Assembly (NCBI GenBank): GCA_016720935.1
Contig: JADKJP010000005.1
Location: forward strand, 310,001 to 374,000
Length of the DNA stretch: 64,000 nt
DNA from: Bacteroidota bacterium
GTDB taxonomy: Bacteria > Bacteroidota > Bacteroidia > AKYH767-A > 2013-40CM-41-45
Direction of reading: 5' to 3'
The position numbers were made by a program, and so were the translations under genes. This document shows positions 27,615 through 36,381 of the stretch, in pieces. The notes below the pieces were generated by a model. It made no database searches. It was not told where the DNA came from and saw nothing but the letters and a program-made list of their open reading frames with translations. Numbering within the stretch: the stretch's first letter is position 1; every line of letters begins with the position of its first letter.

Positions 27615-27648
27615 AAAAAGCAAAAGCCGGATATGGGGGTCCGGCCTT
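27615..27648 (-). terminator. Terminator of the sigma factor/barrel operon
   Basis: Minus-strand hairpin GCCGGA-CCCCCATA-TCCGGC (27645-27626) followed by TTTTGCTTTTT. It lies about 50 bases past the stop codon at 27696. Confidence 0.75.
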
Positions 27649-27680
27649 TACGCACTAGGGGGAAATTAATCAACAAACAA

Positions 27681-27708
27681 TCAACTTAATTCAACTTAAT
27701 TCAACTTA
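27681..27708. repeat. Decamer TCAACTTAAT repeated in tandem across a stop codon
   Basis: Two perfect copies plus a partial third copy. The third copy encodes the last residues (KLN) of the 27696-29207 protein and the second copy supplies its stop codon, so a copy-number change could alter the C-terminus of the barrel. Confidence 0.6.
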
Positions 27709-29207
27709 TAATTGATGCCGAATAAAATTCCGGCACCCTTATACTTTTGTTCAAAACCCGAATCAGAGGAGAACACCGATTGCAAATTTCCTTTCACCTG
27801 AGGTCTTAGGACAATATTCAACCGTGGAAGAATGGCATAATAAACATCAAGACTAAGGCGACCATTCACGATCATCGCATTCGTGGCTCCGGCAGACTGA
27901 ATAGTTTCAACACCTTCCATATTCTGCTTCAGATAATTTCCTTTTTTAGAAACCAGCCATGCCGGCGAAATGCCTGCAGAAGCACCAAGTCCCAATTTCC
28001 CAAATGAATGCTTATAGCTTAATTCAACAGGAACTTCAACATACCAATACCGGTTAATGCCATTCGCGGCGACAATGCTTGCATCGTATTTCTCTCCATA
28101 CAGAGTATCTACAATTGTGATGTAATTACTGTCCATCCTTTGAACAGTATTTTGGAGAAAATACTGGTTACCGGAAAAATAAGCTGTATCAGTATCGACG
28201 GCAGAATACAAATAGGTTTGCCAGTTGCCTCGCTGCTGAATTTCTTCCTGCCAGCTCCGGGGAGAATAATCCGCTTTTTCACCCCAAGTTGAATATTCAA
28301 CACCAATTGAAAATGAAAATGATTTGATAGCAGCGGCCAGTGAAGCGCCCATCGAAGGAAGAACAATGTTTTTTTCTTCTTCGTTTCTTCTGTTCATCCA
28401 TTTCACCGGAGCATTGTGGATGTCTTTCCACAAATAATGCGCACCACCATAAATGTTCGCCGACCATTCCACATGTGTGGATGATTTTGGTTCAGGGAGA
28501 ATGGATCCCTGATTGGATACAATCATTAAACTGGTAGCATTTGTTACCAAAGGTTTACCGGCAAGTGGTACAATCAATGCAAGAGGAGAAGTTTTTGCCT
28601 GTTCCTGAAAAGTCATCATGTTTCCGGGATCCTGACCCAGCAATGAAGTTTTTGAGTTTTCAGATACGGAAATATCGGTTGTGATTTCTTGGGGCTCACC
28701 GGCATTGAACTTACTTTCTGTTGAATGAATGACTGGCTGTGCCTTCAGTTCAGAGGAAACAAGAGTAACCGGACCTTCTTCTGACTGCAATTTCGATTTT
28801 TGTTGAACCGGAGATTCGTGATTTTTTACTGAATTAGATCCATTGCTATTTGTTTGAGAAAAATTATTTGAAGAAGGAGATGAAGAATGATTAGCTGTTT
28901 TTGAATCTTCGGAAGTACCGGAAGTCTGAACTCTTGGTGCGACGTCGACATCAGACGTAATTTCTGTTTGTGTTCGGGAGGAAACGGTAGGTTGAGCGGA
29001 TTCTGTGGATGTTGATTTTTCAACAGTCTGTGAAGTATTGTTGTTCCTGCTCAAGAACCATGTGCCGAGAATAAGAATTCCGGCAATGGAAAGTGATGTC
29101 ATCCAAAAAACGAATCGCTTTGTTCTGAAATGACGATCAAGCTCCTGCTTTGCTCCGGGCCAGGAATCCTCCGGGCCGAACATGTTTTCATCATGCTCCT
29201 CTTTCAT
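27696..29207 (-). CDS. Anti-sigma-like transmembrane protein fused to an outer-membrane-type beta-barrel
   Basis: A 503-residue protein whose ATG overlaps the sigma-factor stop codon (ATGA). Residues 1-32 are charged and cytoplasmic, 33-53 form one membrane helix, about 54-220 are a low-complexity Ser/Thr/Gln/Glu linker, and about 240-503 look like an eight-stranded outer-membrane barrel domain (alternating aromatic strands, WSANIYGGAHYLW, then VEYSTWGEKADY, ending GILFGINYKLN). The short N-terminus in an operon with an ECF sigma suggests it holds or releases the sigma factor. The barrel implies a protein spanning both membranes, or one whose C-terminal domain stays periplasmic. Similar genes occur beside Bacteroidota sigma factors, with no established mechanism known to me. 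Confidence 0.72.
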   Translation of the reverse strand: MKEEHDENMFGPEDSWPGAKQELDRHFRTKRFVFWMTSLSIAGILILGTWFLSRNNNTSQTVEKSTSTESAQPTVSSRTQTEITSDVDVAPRVQTSGTSEDSKTANHSSSPSSNNFSQTNSNGSNSVKNHESPVQQKSKLQSEEGPVTLVSSELKAQPVIHSTESKFNAGEPQEITTDISVSENSKTSLLGQDPGNMMTFQEQAKTSPLALIVPLAGKPLVTNATSLMIVSNQGSILPEPKSSTHVEWSANIYGGAHYLWKDIHNAPVKWMNRRNEEEKNIVLPSMGASLAAAIKSFSFSIGVEYSTWGEKADYSPRSWQEEIQQRGNWQTYLYSAVDTDTAYFSGNQYFLQNTVQRMDSNYITIVDTLYGEKYDASIVAANGINRYWYVEVPVELSYKHSFGKLGLGASAGISPAWLVSKKGNYLKQNMEGVETIQSAGATNAMIVNGRLSLDVYYAILPRLNIVLRPQVKGNLQSVFSSDSGFEQKYKGAGILFGINYKLN

Positions 29208-29788
29208 TGGAATATGGTATTATCGATGAACTGATTTTTTTTCTTTTCATTCTCCAGCAGTTCTCTCAGTCTTTTTTTTGCCCTGTGCAAATGTGCCTTT
29301 GATGTTCCTGTCGAAATTTTTAGCATCTCCGCGATCTCATCATGACCGTAACCGTCGACAACAAACAAGTTAAATACAGCCCGGTTCATTTCTGACAACT
29401 GCCCGATCGCATCACGAATTTGTTCCAGTTGTTCCGCTTCAAGATGGGGCTGTGTTGATGGATGAAGCTCTTCGCTTTCATGAATGTCACGGAGGTCTAT
29501 TTGCTCCCGGAATTTTTTATTTTTCCTGAATTCATCCACAACATGGTTAATCGCAATTTTTCGCATCCACAATTCGAAAGGTACTGTGTCCTGTTTCTTG
29601 ATGTAGCTGCGCATGTTTCGGATCATTTTCACATAGACCTGGTTCAGGGCCGATTGCATGTCTTCCTTATTCACATAATACCGTCTGCATACCGACATCA
29701 GAAAACTAAAACAAACTGTATAAAGTTCGTAATGCGCTTTCCTGTCATCTGTACAGCAACGTTCCAATAATTCGGGAGACGGCTTCAT
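29204..29788 (-). CDS. ECF RNA polymerase sigma factor
   Basis: A 194-residue sigma-70 family protein from the ATG at 29788. The frame extends to 29824, but that stretch is part of the terminator hairpin of the preceding gene, which argues for the shorter start. Region 2 lies at about 20-90 (YYVNKEDMQSALNQVYVKMI, then FELWMRKIAINHVVDEFRK) and region 4 at about 125-180 (LSEMNRAVFNLFVVDGYGHD, with SKAHLHRAKKRLREL as the HTH). It overlaps the anti-sigma-like gene by 4 bases and is probably controlled by it. Confidence 0.92.
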   Translation of the reverse strand: MKPSPELLERCCTDDRKAHYELYTVCFSFLMSVCRRYYVNKEDMQSALNQVYVKMIRNMRSYIKKQDTVPFELWMRKIAINHVVDEFRKNKKFREQIDLRDIHESEELHPSTQPHLEAEQLEQIRDAIGQLSEMNRAVFNLFVVDGYGHDEIAEMLKISTGTSKAHLHRAKKRLRELLENEKKKNQFIDNTIFQ

Positions 29789-29801
29789 GGAGAAAGGGAA
29801 A

Positions 29802-29827
29802 AGGATGAGGGACTTCTCCCTCATCCT
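29802..29827 (-). terminator. Terminator of the PKD-repeat protein gene
   Basis: Perfect 11-bp stem AGGATGAGGGA/TCCCTCATCCT with CTTC loop (plus-strand reading), followed on the minus strand by TTTTCCCTTTCT. It sits 24 bases past the stop codon at 29851. Confidence 0.75.
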
Positions 29828-29850
29828 GATGTGAAAATCGTCGGTTTGCT

Positions 29851-32679
29851 TTATTGCTTGATGATCTGGCGATAGCTCTTGTAACCGGCCTCGGTTGTTA
29901 CTTCAAGGAGGTAAATTCCGGCTTCCCACATGTTCGCGGAAAGTTTCGCGATTCCTTTTGTGAGATTGCCGTGGCTCACTTCAGCACCCTGAACTGTAAA
30001 GATGCGGTAACTTATATTTCCGGTAACAGTTGCCGGTAAAGCAATGGTCAATTCTTCAAGCACAGGGTTCGGGTAAGCAACGAATGGAGTAGATTCAGGT
30101 GATTCGGATACTCCTGTAAGCTGAGCCGGAGAAAGTACATTCACCGTAAATCCATTCATGCCACGGAAGATGTTACCAAGAGAATCTACTGAAAGTGTAT
30201 CGCAATAAGTACTGGTACAACCACTGTTGTCAGATACTGTCAGACATACATTGTAGGTTCCGAAAGAATTGTAGAAATGTGACGGGTATGGTAAGTTCGA
30301 AGTGGTACCATCGCCAAAGTCCCATGCAAAATTCAGATTCAGTCCATTACTCAGATTCACAATGGCAACCTGATACGGTGCGAGTTGAAGCGAAACAAAA
30401 TACGCCTGACAAGCACCCGGTGTAGAAATCGCGGTGTCTACAACAATTGTTGAACAGAATTGATCCGTGCAGGAATTGTCGGCAATATCAAGACATACAT
30501 TGTATGTTCCCGGAGCAGCATAGACATGTTGAGGGAATCGGCTGGATGAAGATGTACCATCTCCAAATGACCATGTGTAGGACGTTGAAGGACTTGTTCC
30601 AACAGAAAGATCAATGAAATAGCCGGTCAGTCCGAGTGCAGTGGTCACAAAATTAGCATTGCAGGTAGGGAATACATTGCCAACTGTAATGTCCATGCAG
30701 GAAATACAAAGCGTAGTCAATGGCAATGTATCTACTTCATACAAACAGATATGATATATTCCGGGCTGAGCATACACATGCTGGATCGGAGAACCTGTTC
30801 CCACTGAACCATCGCCAAAATCCCATGAAGCTATGTTGCCTGCACCGACGTTCGCTGTTAAAGTAAGTGCATTTGGATTTGCCGGATCAGGAATCGCTGT
30901 GAATGAACAAGAAGGAACAAAATTGATTGAAAGAACCTGGCAGGTATAACACAGTGTAACACCGGTAGACTGATTGATCTCAGTTACACATACATTATAA
31001 ACTCCCGGTAAAGGATAAATATGTGATGTACTTGCACCCATTCCTGCACTGCCATCGCCGAAGTCCCAGTTGACAAGGCTATTGGAAGAGTTGGTATTGA
31101 AATTAAAATACGCAAGGTTCGACTGCAGAGAATCCACTATTGCACTGAAAGAACACGTTGCTCCTCCTGTTACCGGAATCACCTGGCAATACGTGCAAAG
31201 TACCGTTCCGAAAGCGTCTACTTCATTCATACAAACGGTATATGCGCCGGGAGTAACATAAGTGTGTGAAGGGTTAGTACCGGATCCGGCAGAGCCGTCC
31301 CCAAATGACCATGTTATAAGACTTGCCGGAGATCCCGGATTGGCAATGAAATTAATCATACCCTGATTCATCGGATCAGGTGTATATAAGAATGTACAGT
31401 TGTTTCCGATTGCTCCGGTAACAGAAATTTGATTGCAATATTGACAAACGATATTGTTCGCGGAATCTCTTTCGGTCATACAAACATTGTAGACTCCTGC
31501 AGTTAAGTAAACATGAACAGCATTGTTACCGAAACCGGTAGTGTTATCTCCAAAATCCCATTCAATGCTTGATGATGCGTTACCCGGTACTGCGCTGAAG
31601 GTTAAATTGAATGCATTTACCGAATCAATCGAATATGTATAGGCGCAACTGCCGTTTCCGCTTACGGTCACTACATCACAATAGGAACAAATTGGATTTC
31701 CGGTTGAATTCAATTCTGACATACAAACTGTGTATGTTCCGGGAAGTGAATATGTATGCCAAACAGGATTACCGGCCGCTACAGTTCCATCTCCAAAATC
31801 CCAGGTAACTGCAGATCCCGGATAAGCCGGGAGTCCGTTAAATTGAACAGAGAGTGATGTTCCGGGAGTCGCGGTCCAAAAACAGTTATTTGTATTTGGA
31901 ATGATATTGACGAAAGAGCAATAAGAACAAGTGGTTCCTAAAAAATCAACTGTTGTCAGACAAACCTGATACATTCCCGCTTGAGCATAAGTATGTGTAT
32001 TGGAAGGTCCGCCCGTACCTATGATACCATCTCCGTAATCCCAGCTGTATGAAACCGCACTGGATGCTGAAGCCAAAAATGTAACAAGGTTCGGTTGCCC
32101 CGGGGAATTTGCAGTGGAGGTGAAACTGCAAGGACTGGAAGTCGGATTAATCGTAATCTGCAAACAATAACTGCAGAGCAAGGTTCCCGTTGCAGAATCA
32201 TTTTCTGAAACACAAACGGTGAACAATCCAGTGGAACCATAAGTGTGCGTCACTGTTGAACCTGTTGCAGTTGGACTACCATCACCAAAATCCCAGGTTG
32301 AAATATTAGATCCTTGTGTGTTTGTTACAAATGTCACCTGGTTCGTGGTTGAATCCACTACATATGAAATTAGACAAGAACTATTGTTCATCACAACAGT
32401 GGTGCATGAACTGCAAACAATCCCACTTGAATCAGAAACATATAAACAAGCATTAAACGGTCCGGTACCATTGTATATATGAAGGGGTGCCGGATCAGTA
32501 GAAGTTGTTCCATCCCCAAAATCCCACAAAAGAGTAAACTGAGGCATTGGAAATGTAGTGTAAGGGTTAAACTGCGTTGCAGTTGCTCCCGGCACTTGCG
32601 TATAAAAGAAATTACAGTTTTGAGATTTCGAGCCTAATGCAAAAAAGGCAAAGAAGAGAAGAAGTAATACTTTTTTCAT
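29851..32679 (-). CDS. Secreted ten-PKD-repeat protein with T9SS sorting domain
   Basis: A 942-residue surface protein: signal peptide 1-19, ten PKD domains of about 80 residues (each with WDFGDGT-like, HxYxxPGxYxVC and CxxC motifs), and a T9SS sorting domain (about 860-942, FVAYPNPVLEELTI to GIYLLEV). The first eight repeats each carry four cysteines: one at the first strand (such as SCAYTY), one in VCMxE, and a CxxC (such as CSYC). Repeats 9 and 10 have Cx4C instead. PKD arrays usually act as stalks or binding modules on the cell surface; no catalytic domain is visible. The promoter may lie at 32836-32865, leaving a leader of about 150 nt. Confidence 0.9.
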   Translation of the reverse strand: MKKVLLLLFFAFFALGSKSQNCNFFYTQVPGATATQFNPYTTFPMPQFTLLWDFGDGTTSTDPAPLHIYNGTGPFNACLYVSDSSGIVCSSCTTVVMNNSSCLISYVVDSTTNQVTFVTNTQGSNISTWDFGDGSPTATGSTVTHTYGSTGLFTVCVSENDSATGTLLCSYCLQITINPTSSPCSFTSTANSPGQPNLVTFLASASSAVSYSWDYGDGIIGTGGPSNTHTYAQAGMYQVCLTTVDFLGTTCSYCSFVNIIPNTNNCFWTATPGTSLSVQFNGLPAYPGSAVTWDFGDGTVAAGNPVWHTYSLPGTYTVCMSELNSTGNPICSYCDVVTVSGNGSCAYTYSIDSVNAFNLTFSAVPGNASSSIEWDFGDNTTGFGNNAVHVYLTAGVYNVCMTERDSANNIVCQYCNQISVTGAIGNNCTFLYTPDPMNQGMINFIANPGSPASLITWSFGDGSAGSGTNPSHTYVTPGAYTVCMNEVDAFGTVLCTYCQVIPVTGGATCSFSAIVDSLQSNLAYFNFNTNSSNSLVNWDFGDGSAGMGASTSHIYPLPGVYNVCVTEINQSTGVTLCYTCQVLSINFVPSCSFTAIPDPANPNALTLTANVGAGNIASWDFGDGSVGTGSPIQHVYAQPGIYHICLYEVDTLPLTTLCISCMDITVGNVFPTCNANFVTTALGLTGYFIDLSVGTSPSTSYTWSFGDGTSSSSRFPQHVYAAPGTYNVCLDIADNSCTDQFCSTIVVDTAISTPGACQAYFVSLQLAPYQVAIVNLSNGLNLNFAWDFGDGTTSNLPYPSHFYNSFGTYNVCLTVSDNSGCTSTYCDTLSVDSLGNIFRGMNGFTVNVLSPAQLTGVSESPESTPFVAYPNPVLEELTIALPATVTGNISYRIFTVQGAEVSHGNLTKGIAKLSANMWEAGIYLLEVTTEAGYKSYRQIIKQ

Positions 32680-32982
32680 GGAGTCCTGGTTTTGGTCTTT
32701 CTTAGTAACACGTCGCTTATGCCTGTTTGGTTTACAGCGAAGGGAATTTCTTTATATAATTTTGTGCCCCCGTTTAATATCAATTACTAAAAACACGAGC
32801 TTTATATTGTCATTTACTATTAGTGGAAATGATTTCAAAAATATGATAATTAATAATTACTTCAACCTTTCAAATCCTTGTCAATCAGGCAAAGCTGAGT
32901 ACCTCTCATGAGAGCAAAAGGGAAGGTTAAATTATCCTAAATGTTAAAATAATATCCGAATTCGTCAGTTAATTCTGCTATC
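32680..32982. other. 303-bp divergent intergenic region
   Basis: Between the PKD gene and creD. It holds a good minus-strand promoter (32836-32865). I see no small gene. Confidence 0.5.
32836..32865 (-). promoter_or_regulatory. Candidate promoter of the PKD-repeat gene
   Basis: Minus-strand TTG (32865-32863), 19-base spacer, TATTTTTG (32843-32836): a very good match to the Bacteroidota promoter pattern. Confidence 0.55.
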
Positions 32983-34347
32983 ATGGAAAAAAACTCACTT
33001 TTTGACCGCATCAATGAATGGATCAAAAGATCCATTACCCTCAAATTATTATCGATCGGGGTTCTGATATTGATCCTGCTGATTCCGACTTCGATGCTGA
33101 CTTCTCTTATCCGGGAACGGCAGGATGTGAGAAATGAGGCGATTCAGGAAGTGAGTTCTAAATGGGGAAACCGGCAAACACTGGGCGGACCTGTTTTAAG
33201 CATTCCTTACCTGGTAGATGTAAAGGATGAAAAGGGAACTATAGTACGTGAAAAACGGTATGCTCATTTTCTGCCCGATGAACTGAGTGTTTCCGGAGAT
33301 GTGAATCCCGAACAACGTCATCGGGGAATTTATGTAGTGGTTTTATACAATACCCAATTGGAAGTAAAGGGAAAGTTTGGAATTCCGGACATCAAAGCTG
33401 CCGGACTGACTGAAGCCAATTGCTTGCTTGATGAAGCTTTTATTTCCGTTGGTATTTCAGACTTAAGAGGTATAAATGATGACATTGTTTGTCGCCTCAA
33501 CGATTCAACTTTCACTTTTGGTCCGGGCATTCCTACCCACGATTTATTTTCATCCGGACTTAGTTTCCATTATCCTCTCTCCTCTTTGAAAGCATTTGAT
33601 TTTGATTTCAAGGTAAACCTGAATGGCAGCTCAGGGCTTTCATTTCTGCCATTTGGTAAAGTGACAACTGTTGCGATTAATTCCAATTGGGGCAATCCGA
33701 GTTTTGAAGGGTCTTTCCTTCCGGATACTCATTCTGTACGTAACAATGGATTTAATGCGCAGTGGAAAGTGCTTCAACTCAACAGAAATTATCCTCAGCA
33801 GGGAACAGGGAATTTCATCGGCAATTTATCCGAAATGCAGGATGATAACTATACAATTTCAGGACAAAATGATTCCGGTTCTTTTGGTGTGCGATTACTC
33901 TTGCCCGTTGACGAATACCTGAAAACAATGCGGTCTGTTAAATACTGCCTCATGTTTGTGATCATCACTTTCCTGACCTTCTTCTTCGTAGAAGTCATCA
34001 ACAAACGAAGGATTCATCCGATACAATATTTACTGGTAGGGTTTGCAGTGTGTCTATTCTATGTTTTATTGCTGTCGATTTCGGAACACTTGTCTTTCAA
34101 CCTGGCCTACCTCCTCTCCTGTTTGCTGATTCTTTCCCTAATCACCTTCTACGCAAAACATATTTTCAAAAACAACAAACTCACAGGAATTTTTTCCGTC
34201 CTGCTCATGTTGTTGTACGGATTTTTCTTTTCACTCCTGCAGCTGGAAGATTACGCTTTGTTACTGGGAAGTATCGGATTGTTCATCATCCTTGCGACCA
34301 TCATGATTCTCACAAGAAGTGTAAATTGGTACAGGGACCAGGATTGA
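32983..34347 (+). CDS. creD: Inner membrane protein CreD family
   Basis: A 454-residue protein with an N-terminal membrane helix (about 20-43), a large extracytoplasmic beta-rich domain (about 45-325), and five to six C-terminal membrane helices (about 330-450). Signatures of the CreD family (colicin E2 tolerance, Cre regulon) are visible: LIREREDVR-like at 47-54, WGNRQTLGGPVLSIPY (about 61-76), and EVINKRRIHPIQYLLVG (about 339-355). In enterobacteria creD responds to CreBC and affects the envelope; the molecular role is unclear. No creBC genes are adjacent. Confidence 0.92.
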   Translation: MEKNSLFDRINEWIKRSITLKLLSIGVLILILLIPTSMLTSLIRERQDVRNEAIQEVSSKWGNRQTLGGPVLSIPYLVDVKDEKGTIVREKRYAHFLPDELSVSGDVNPEQRHRGIYVVVLYNTQLEVKGKFGIPDIKAAGLTEANCLLDEAFISVGISDLRGINDDIVCRLNDSTFTFGPGIPTHDLFSSGLSFHYPLSSLKAFDFDFKVNLNGSSGLSFLPFGKVTTVAINSNWGNPSFEGSFLPDTHSVRNNGFNAQWKVLQLNRNYPQQGTGNFIGNLSEMQDDNYTISGQNDSGSFGVRLLLPVDEYLKTMRSVKYCLMFVIITFLTFFFVEVINKRRIHPIQYLLVGFAVCLFYVLLLSISEHLSFNLAYLLSCLLILSLITFYAKHIFKNNKLTGIFSVLLMLLYGFFFSLLQLEDYALLLGSIGLFIILATIMILTRSVNWYRDQD

Positions 34348-34445
34348 AAAGCAATTGTTTTACCGGTGAAATAAGGGGTAAGTGACCCCGGATGGATTCC
34401 TGAAAAAACCCATGTATCGTAAAATTGTTGGTTGTTGCGGACGAA

Positions 34446-34541
34446 TTATCCAAGCAAAACCAGTACGTTAAACAGCACCAGTAAAAAAATGGCTATACCG
34501 ATAACTGTACGTACAAATTCTGACCCCCCCGAATTGTTCAT
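34446..34541 (-). CDS. 31-residue single-helix membrane peptide (candidate)
   Basis: A 32-codon frame in the creD-xseB gap. The product starts MNNSGGSEFVRTVIG and continues as an unbroken hydrophobic helix (about 12-31) ending with LLG and TAA. A -7 element (TAAGTTTG, 34589-34582) lies 40 bases upstream, giving a short leader. The start region includes a run of seven G that could slip. Not matched to any family. It may be a real small membrane protein of the type usually missed by annotation. Confidence 0.45.
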   Translation of the reverse strand: MNNSGGSEFVRTVIGIAIFLLVLFNVLVLLG

Positions 34542-34581
34542 TGAATCGCAGTATTAATTGTGTATTTCTAATTCCTTTCCT

Positions 34582-34589
34582 CAAACTTA
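34582..34589 (-). promoter_or_regulatory. Candidate -7 element of the 31-residue peptide gene
   Basis: Minus-strand TAAGTTTG, exact TAnnTTTG match. A TTTG at 34604-34601 is too close to act as the -33 element. Confidence 0.4.
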
Positions 34590-34721
34590 AAAGGATGGTA
34601 CAAATTACACAGAATTTGCATTATCCAAATGATATCCATCCCGGATTCAAAGAAAAATAGGTGAACCCTTTAATTTTGTCGGCAAAAAAACCGGTTCAAT
34701 TTGTACTTCCCTTCCATGGAT

Positions 34722-34937
34722 CTACTCTCCGGCTCCTTTTTTCATTTCCATTTGTTTCAGGATTTTGTTCACCTCTTGTTCGGTAGCCCGCAATCTTGAC
34801 TGACAGAATTGAATAAGTTCTGATGCACGTTTGACTTTTTCTGCTAAGGCATCCACACTCACTGATTCTTCTTCTATTTCCGAAGCAATTTTCCTGAGCT
34901 CACTGTATGCCGACTCATATGTTAAAGGGGTCTCCAT
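34722..34937 (-). CDS. xseB: Exodeoxyribonuclease VII small subunit
   Basis: A 71-residue coiled-coil protein with the XseB signature: LTYESAYSELRKIASEIEEE (about 5-24), VDALAEKVKRASELIQFCQ (28-46), then LRATEQEVNKIL. It binds XseA in a multi-subunit nuclease that degrades single-stranded DNA. Its ATG lies inside the end of xseA (23-base overlap), indicating translational coupling. Confidence 0.95.
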   Translation of the reverse strand: METPLTYESAYSELRKIASEIEEESVSVDALAEKVKRASELIQFCQSRLRATEQEVNKILKQMEMKKGAGE

Positions 34938-36366
34938 TCGGTTTTGATTTTTTGGTTACTGTGGAAAGCATTTCTGCATCCGCCATGGTCACTGTAATTT
35001 CACTCCCCGGATGAATTGTGCCGGCGTCTTTCACTATTCTCCCTTCAGATTTAACGATAGCAAATCCGCGTTGCAAGATACTGGATGGACTTAATATGCG
35101 GATCAGTGAAACATAATGTTCTATTTCATTTGCCTGTTGTTCTAAAAACCGACCAGTGAAACTTTGCAATCGTTCACTCATGTGTGTCAGGTCGTTTTTG
35201 CAGTTAGAGGCAATCATCCAGGGGCGGGTGCTAAAACGATTCAGTTCCTGATCCAGGTCCCTGTGTTTTGAATACAAAATATTTTTGGTCTCGTCTACAA
35301 CCGTTTGCCTGTATAAATGCAATTGCTCTTTGTGTACAGAGAGAAGATTTTTTGCCCGATCACTGAGTTTTGAATTCAACGCGCTCACCATTTGCTGACG
35401 AGCAGCTATCAATTGCTGTGATTTAAAAATGATTCTCTGTCTGAAATCCAGAATTCCTTCTTCAAACCTGCGGTTGTGGGAGATGATAAATTCTGCCGAC
35501 TTGGTAGGGGTTTTCGTATTGGTATGCGCCATGAGGTCAACAATACTCACATCTTTATGATGCCCGAGACCTGTGATGACAGGAATCGGAAATTTGGCAA
35601 CAGCTCTGCTAAGATTGTAAGTATCAAAAACAAGGAAATCAGTTTTTGCGCCACCTCCCCGAATCAGCACAACCGCGTCATAGGCTTTTTGGGTATTAAA
35701 TATAGAAATCAGTGTTTGTATTAATTCTCTTTCCGCTTCAGCACCCTGAACCGAGCTGTAAAAATTATCTACATCAAATGTATAGCCGTGCTGATTGTTC
35801 CTGAGTGTATGAATAAAATCTGTGTATCCTTCAGAGTTGGGAGATGCAATCAGCGCGATGTGCTGTATCGCTGAATGAAATGAAAGTTCTTTGTTAAGAG
35901 TAAGATATTCTCCATCTTCCAATCGAATAAAATCCGGATTTTCCTGAACAAGCCTGAGCAGTGTTTGTCTTCTTTGCTTTTCCAGATTGCCAAGTGTAAA
36001 AGACGGATCGATATCGTGCAAAATCAACTGCAAACCGAAGATGATGTGATAATCCAGTTTTACCTTTGCAAGAATCTGAAGGCCATTGGTAAAAGTCTGC
36101 CCGGTTTCAGTCTCAAAAAGCCTGATCGCCTGTGCACCCTGAGTCCATGCGATCCCTTTCAGCTTGGCCGTTTCAATAGAAGAACCTTCCAGCTTTTCGA
36201 CAAATTCGAAATAATGACGATCCTGGTTGGGATAAAACTTATGTCCTGAAATTTCGGCAACTACCCAAAAAAATTCTTCACCAAAATTCTGCTTTATCGC
36301 CTGAGAGACCTTTCGGGATAGGTCTGATAATTTCAGCGGTATAATTTCAGGCATCGGCAAAAGCAT
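34915..36366 (-). CDS. xseA: Exodeoxyribonuclease VII large subunit
   Basis: A 483-residue protein with an N-terminal OB-fold (about 10-115, FFWVVAEISGHKFYPN) and the catalytic domain (about 130-330) with VVLIRGGGAKTDFLVFD and PVITGLGHHKDVSIVD, then TNTKTPTKSAEF, where the usual AxTPTAAAE has become KTPTKSAEF. A long coiled-coil stalk (about 300-430) follows, ending ILQRGFAIVKSEG. It cleaves single-stranded DNA from both ends. It starts 15 bases after an unknown gene (36382-37515), suggesting one operon of three genes. Confidence 0.95.
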   Translation of the reverse strand: MLLPMPEIIPLKLSDLSRKVSQAIKQNFGEEFFWVVAEISGHKFYPNQDRHYFEFVEKLEGSSIETAKLKGIAWTQGAQAIRLFETETGQTFTNGLQILAKVKLDYHIIFGLQLILHDIDPSFTLGNLEKQRRQTLLRLVQENPDFIRLEDGEYLTLNKELSFHSAIQHIALIASPNSEGYTDFIHTLRNNQHGYTFDVDNFYSSVQGAEAERELIQTLISIFNTQKAYDAVVLIRGGGAKTDFLVFDTYNLSRAVAKFPIPVITGLGHHKDVSIVDLMAHTNTKTPTKSAEFIISHNRRFEEGILDFRQRIIFKSQQLIAARQQMVSALNSKLSDRAKNLLSVHKEQLHLYRQTVVDETKNILYSKHRDLDQELNRFSTRPWMIASNCKNDLTHMSERLQSFTGRFLEQQANEIEHYVSLIRILSPSSILQRGFAIVKSEGRIVKDAGTIHPGSEITVTMADAEMLSTVTKKSKPNGDPFNI

Positions 36367-36381
36367 GCTGGTGCAATTCCT

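Noticed and set aside
29789..29824. Longer start for the first ECF sigma factor
   Set aside because: The extra codons coincide with the terminator hairpin of the PKD gene; the ATG at 29788 is preferred.
32955..32963. Single TCCGAATTC box before creD as another LytTR site
   Set aside because: No second or third box at 20-bp spacing; a lone match is expected by chance.
34050..34385. 111-codon plus-strand frame overlapping the end of creD
   Set aside because: Lies in another frame of the CreD membrane helices, with no independent support.
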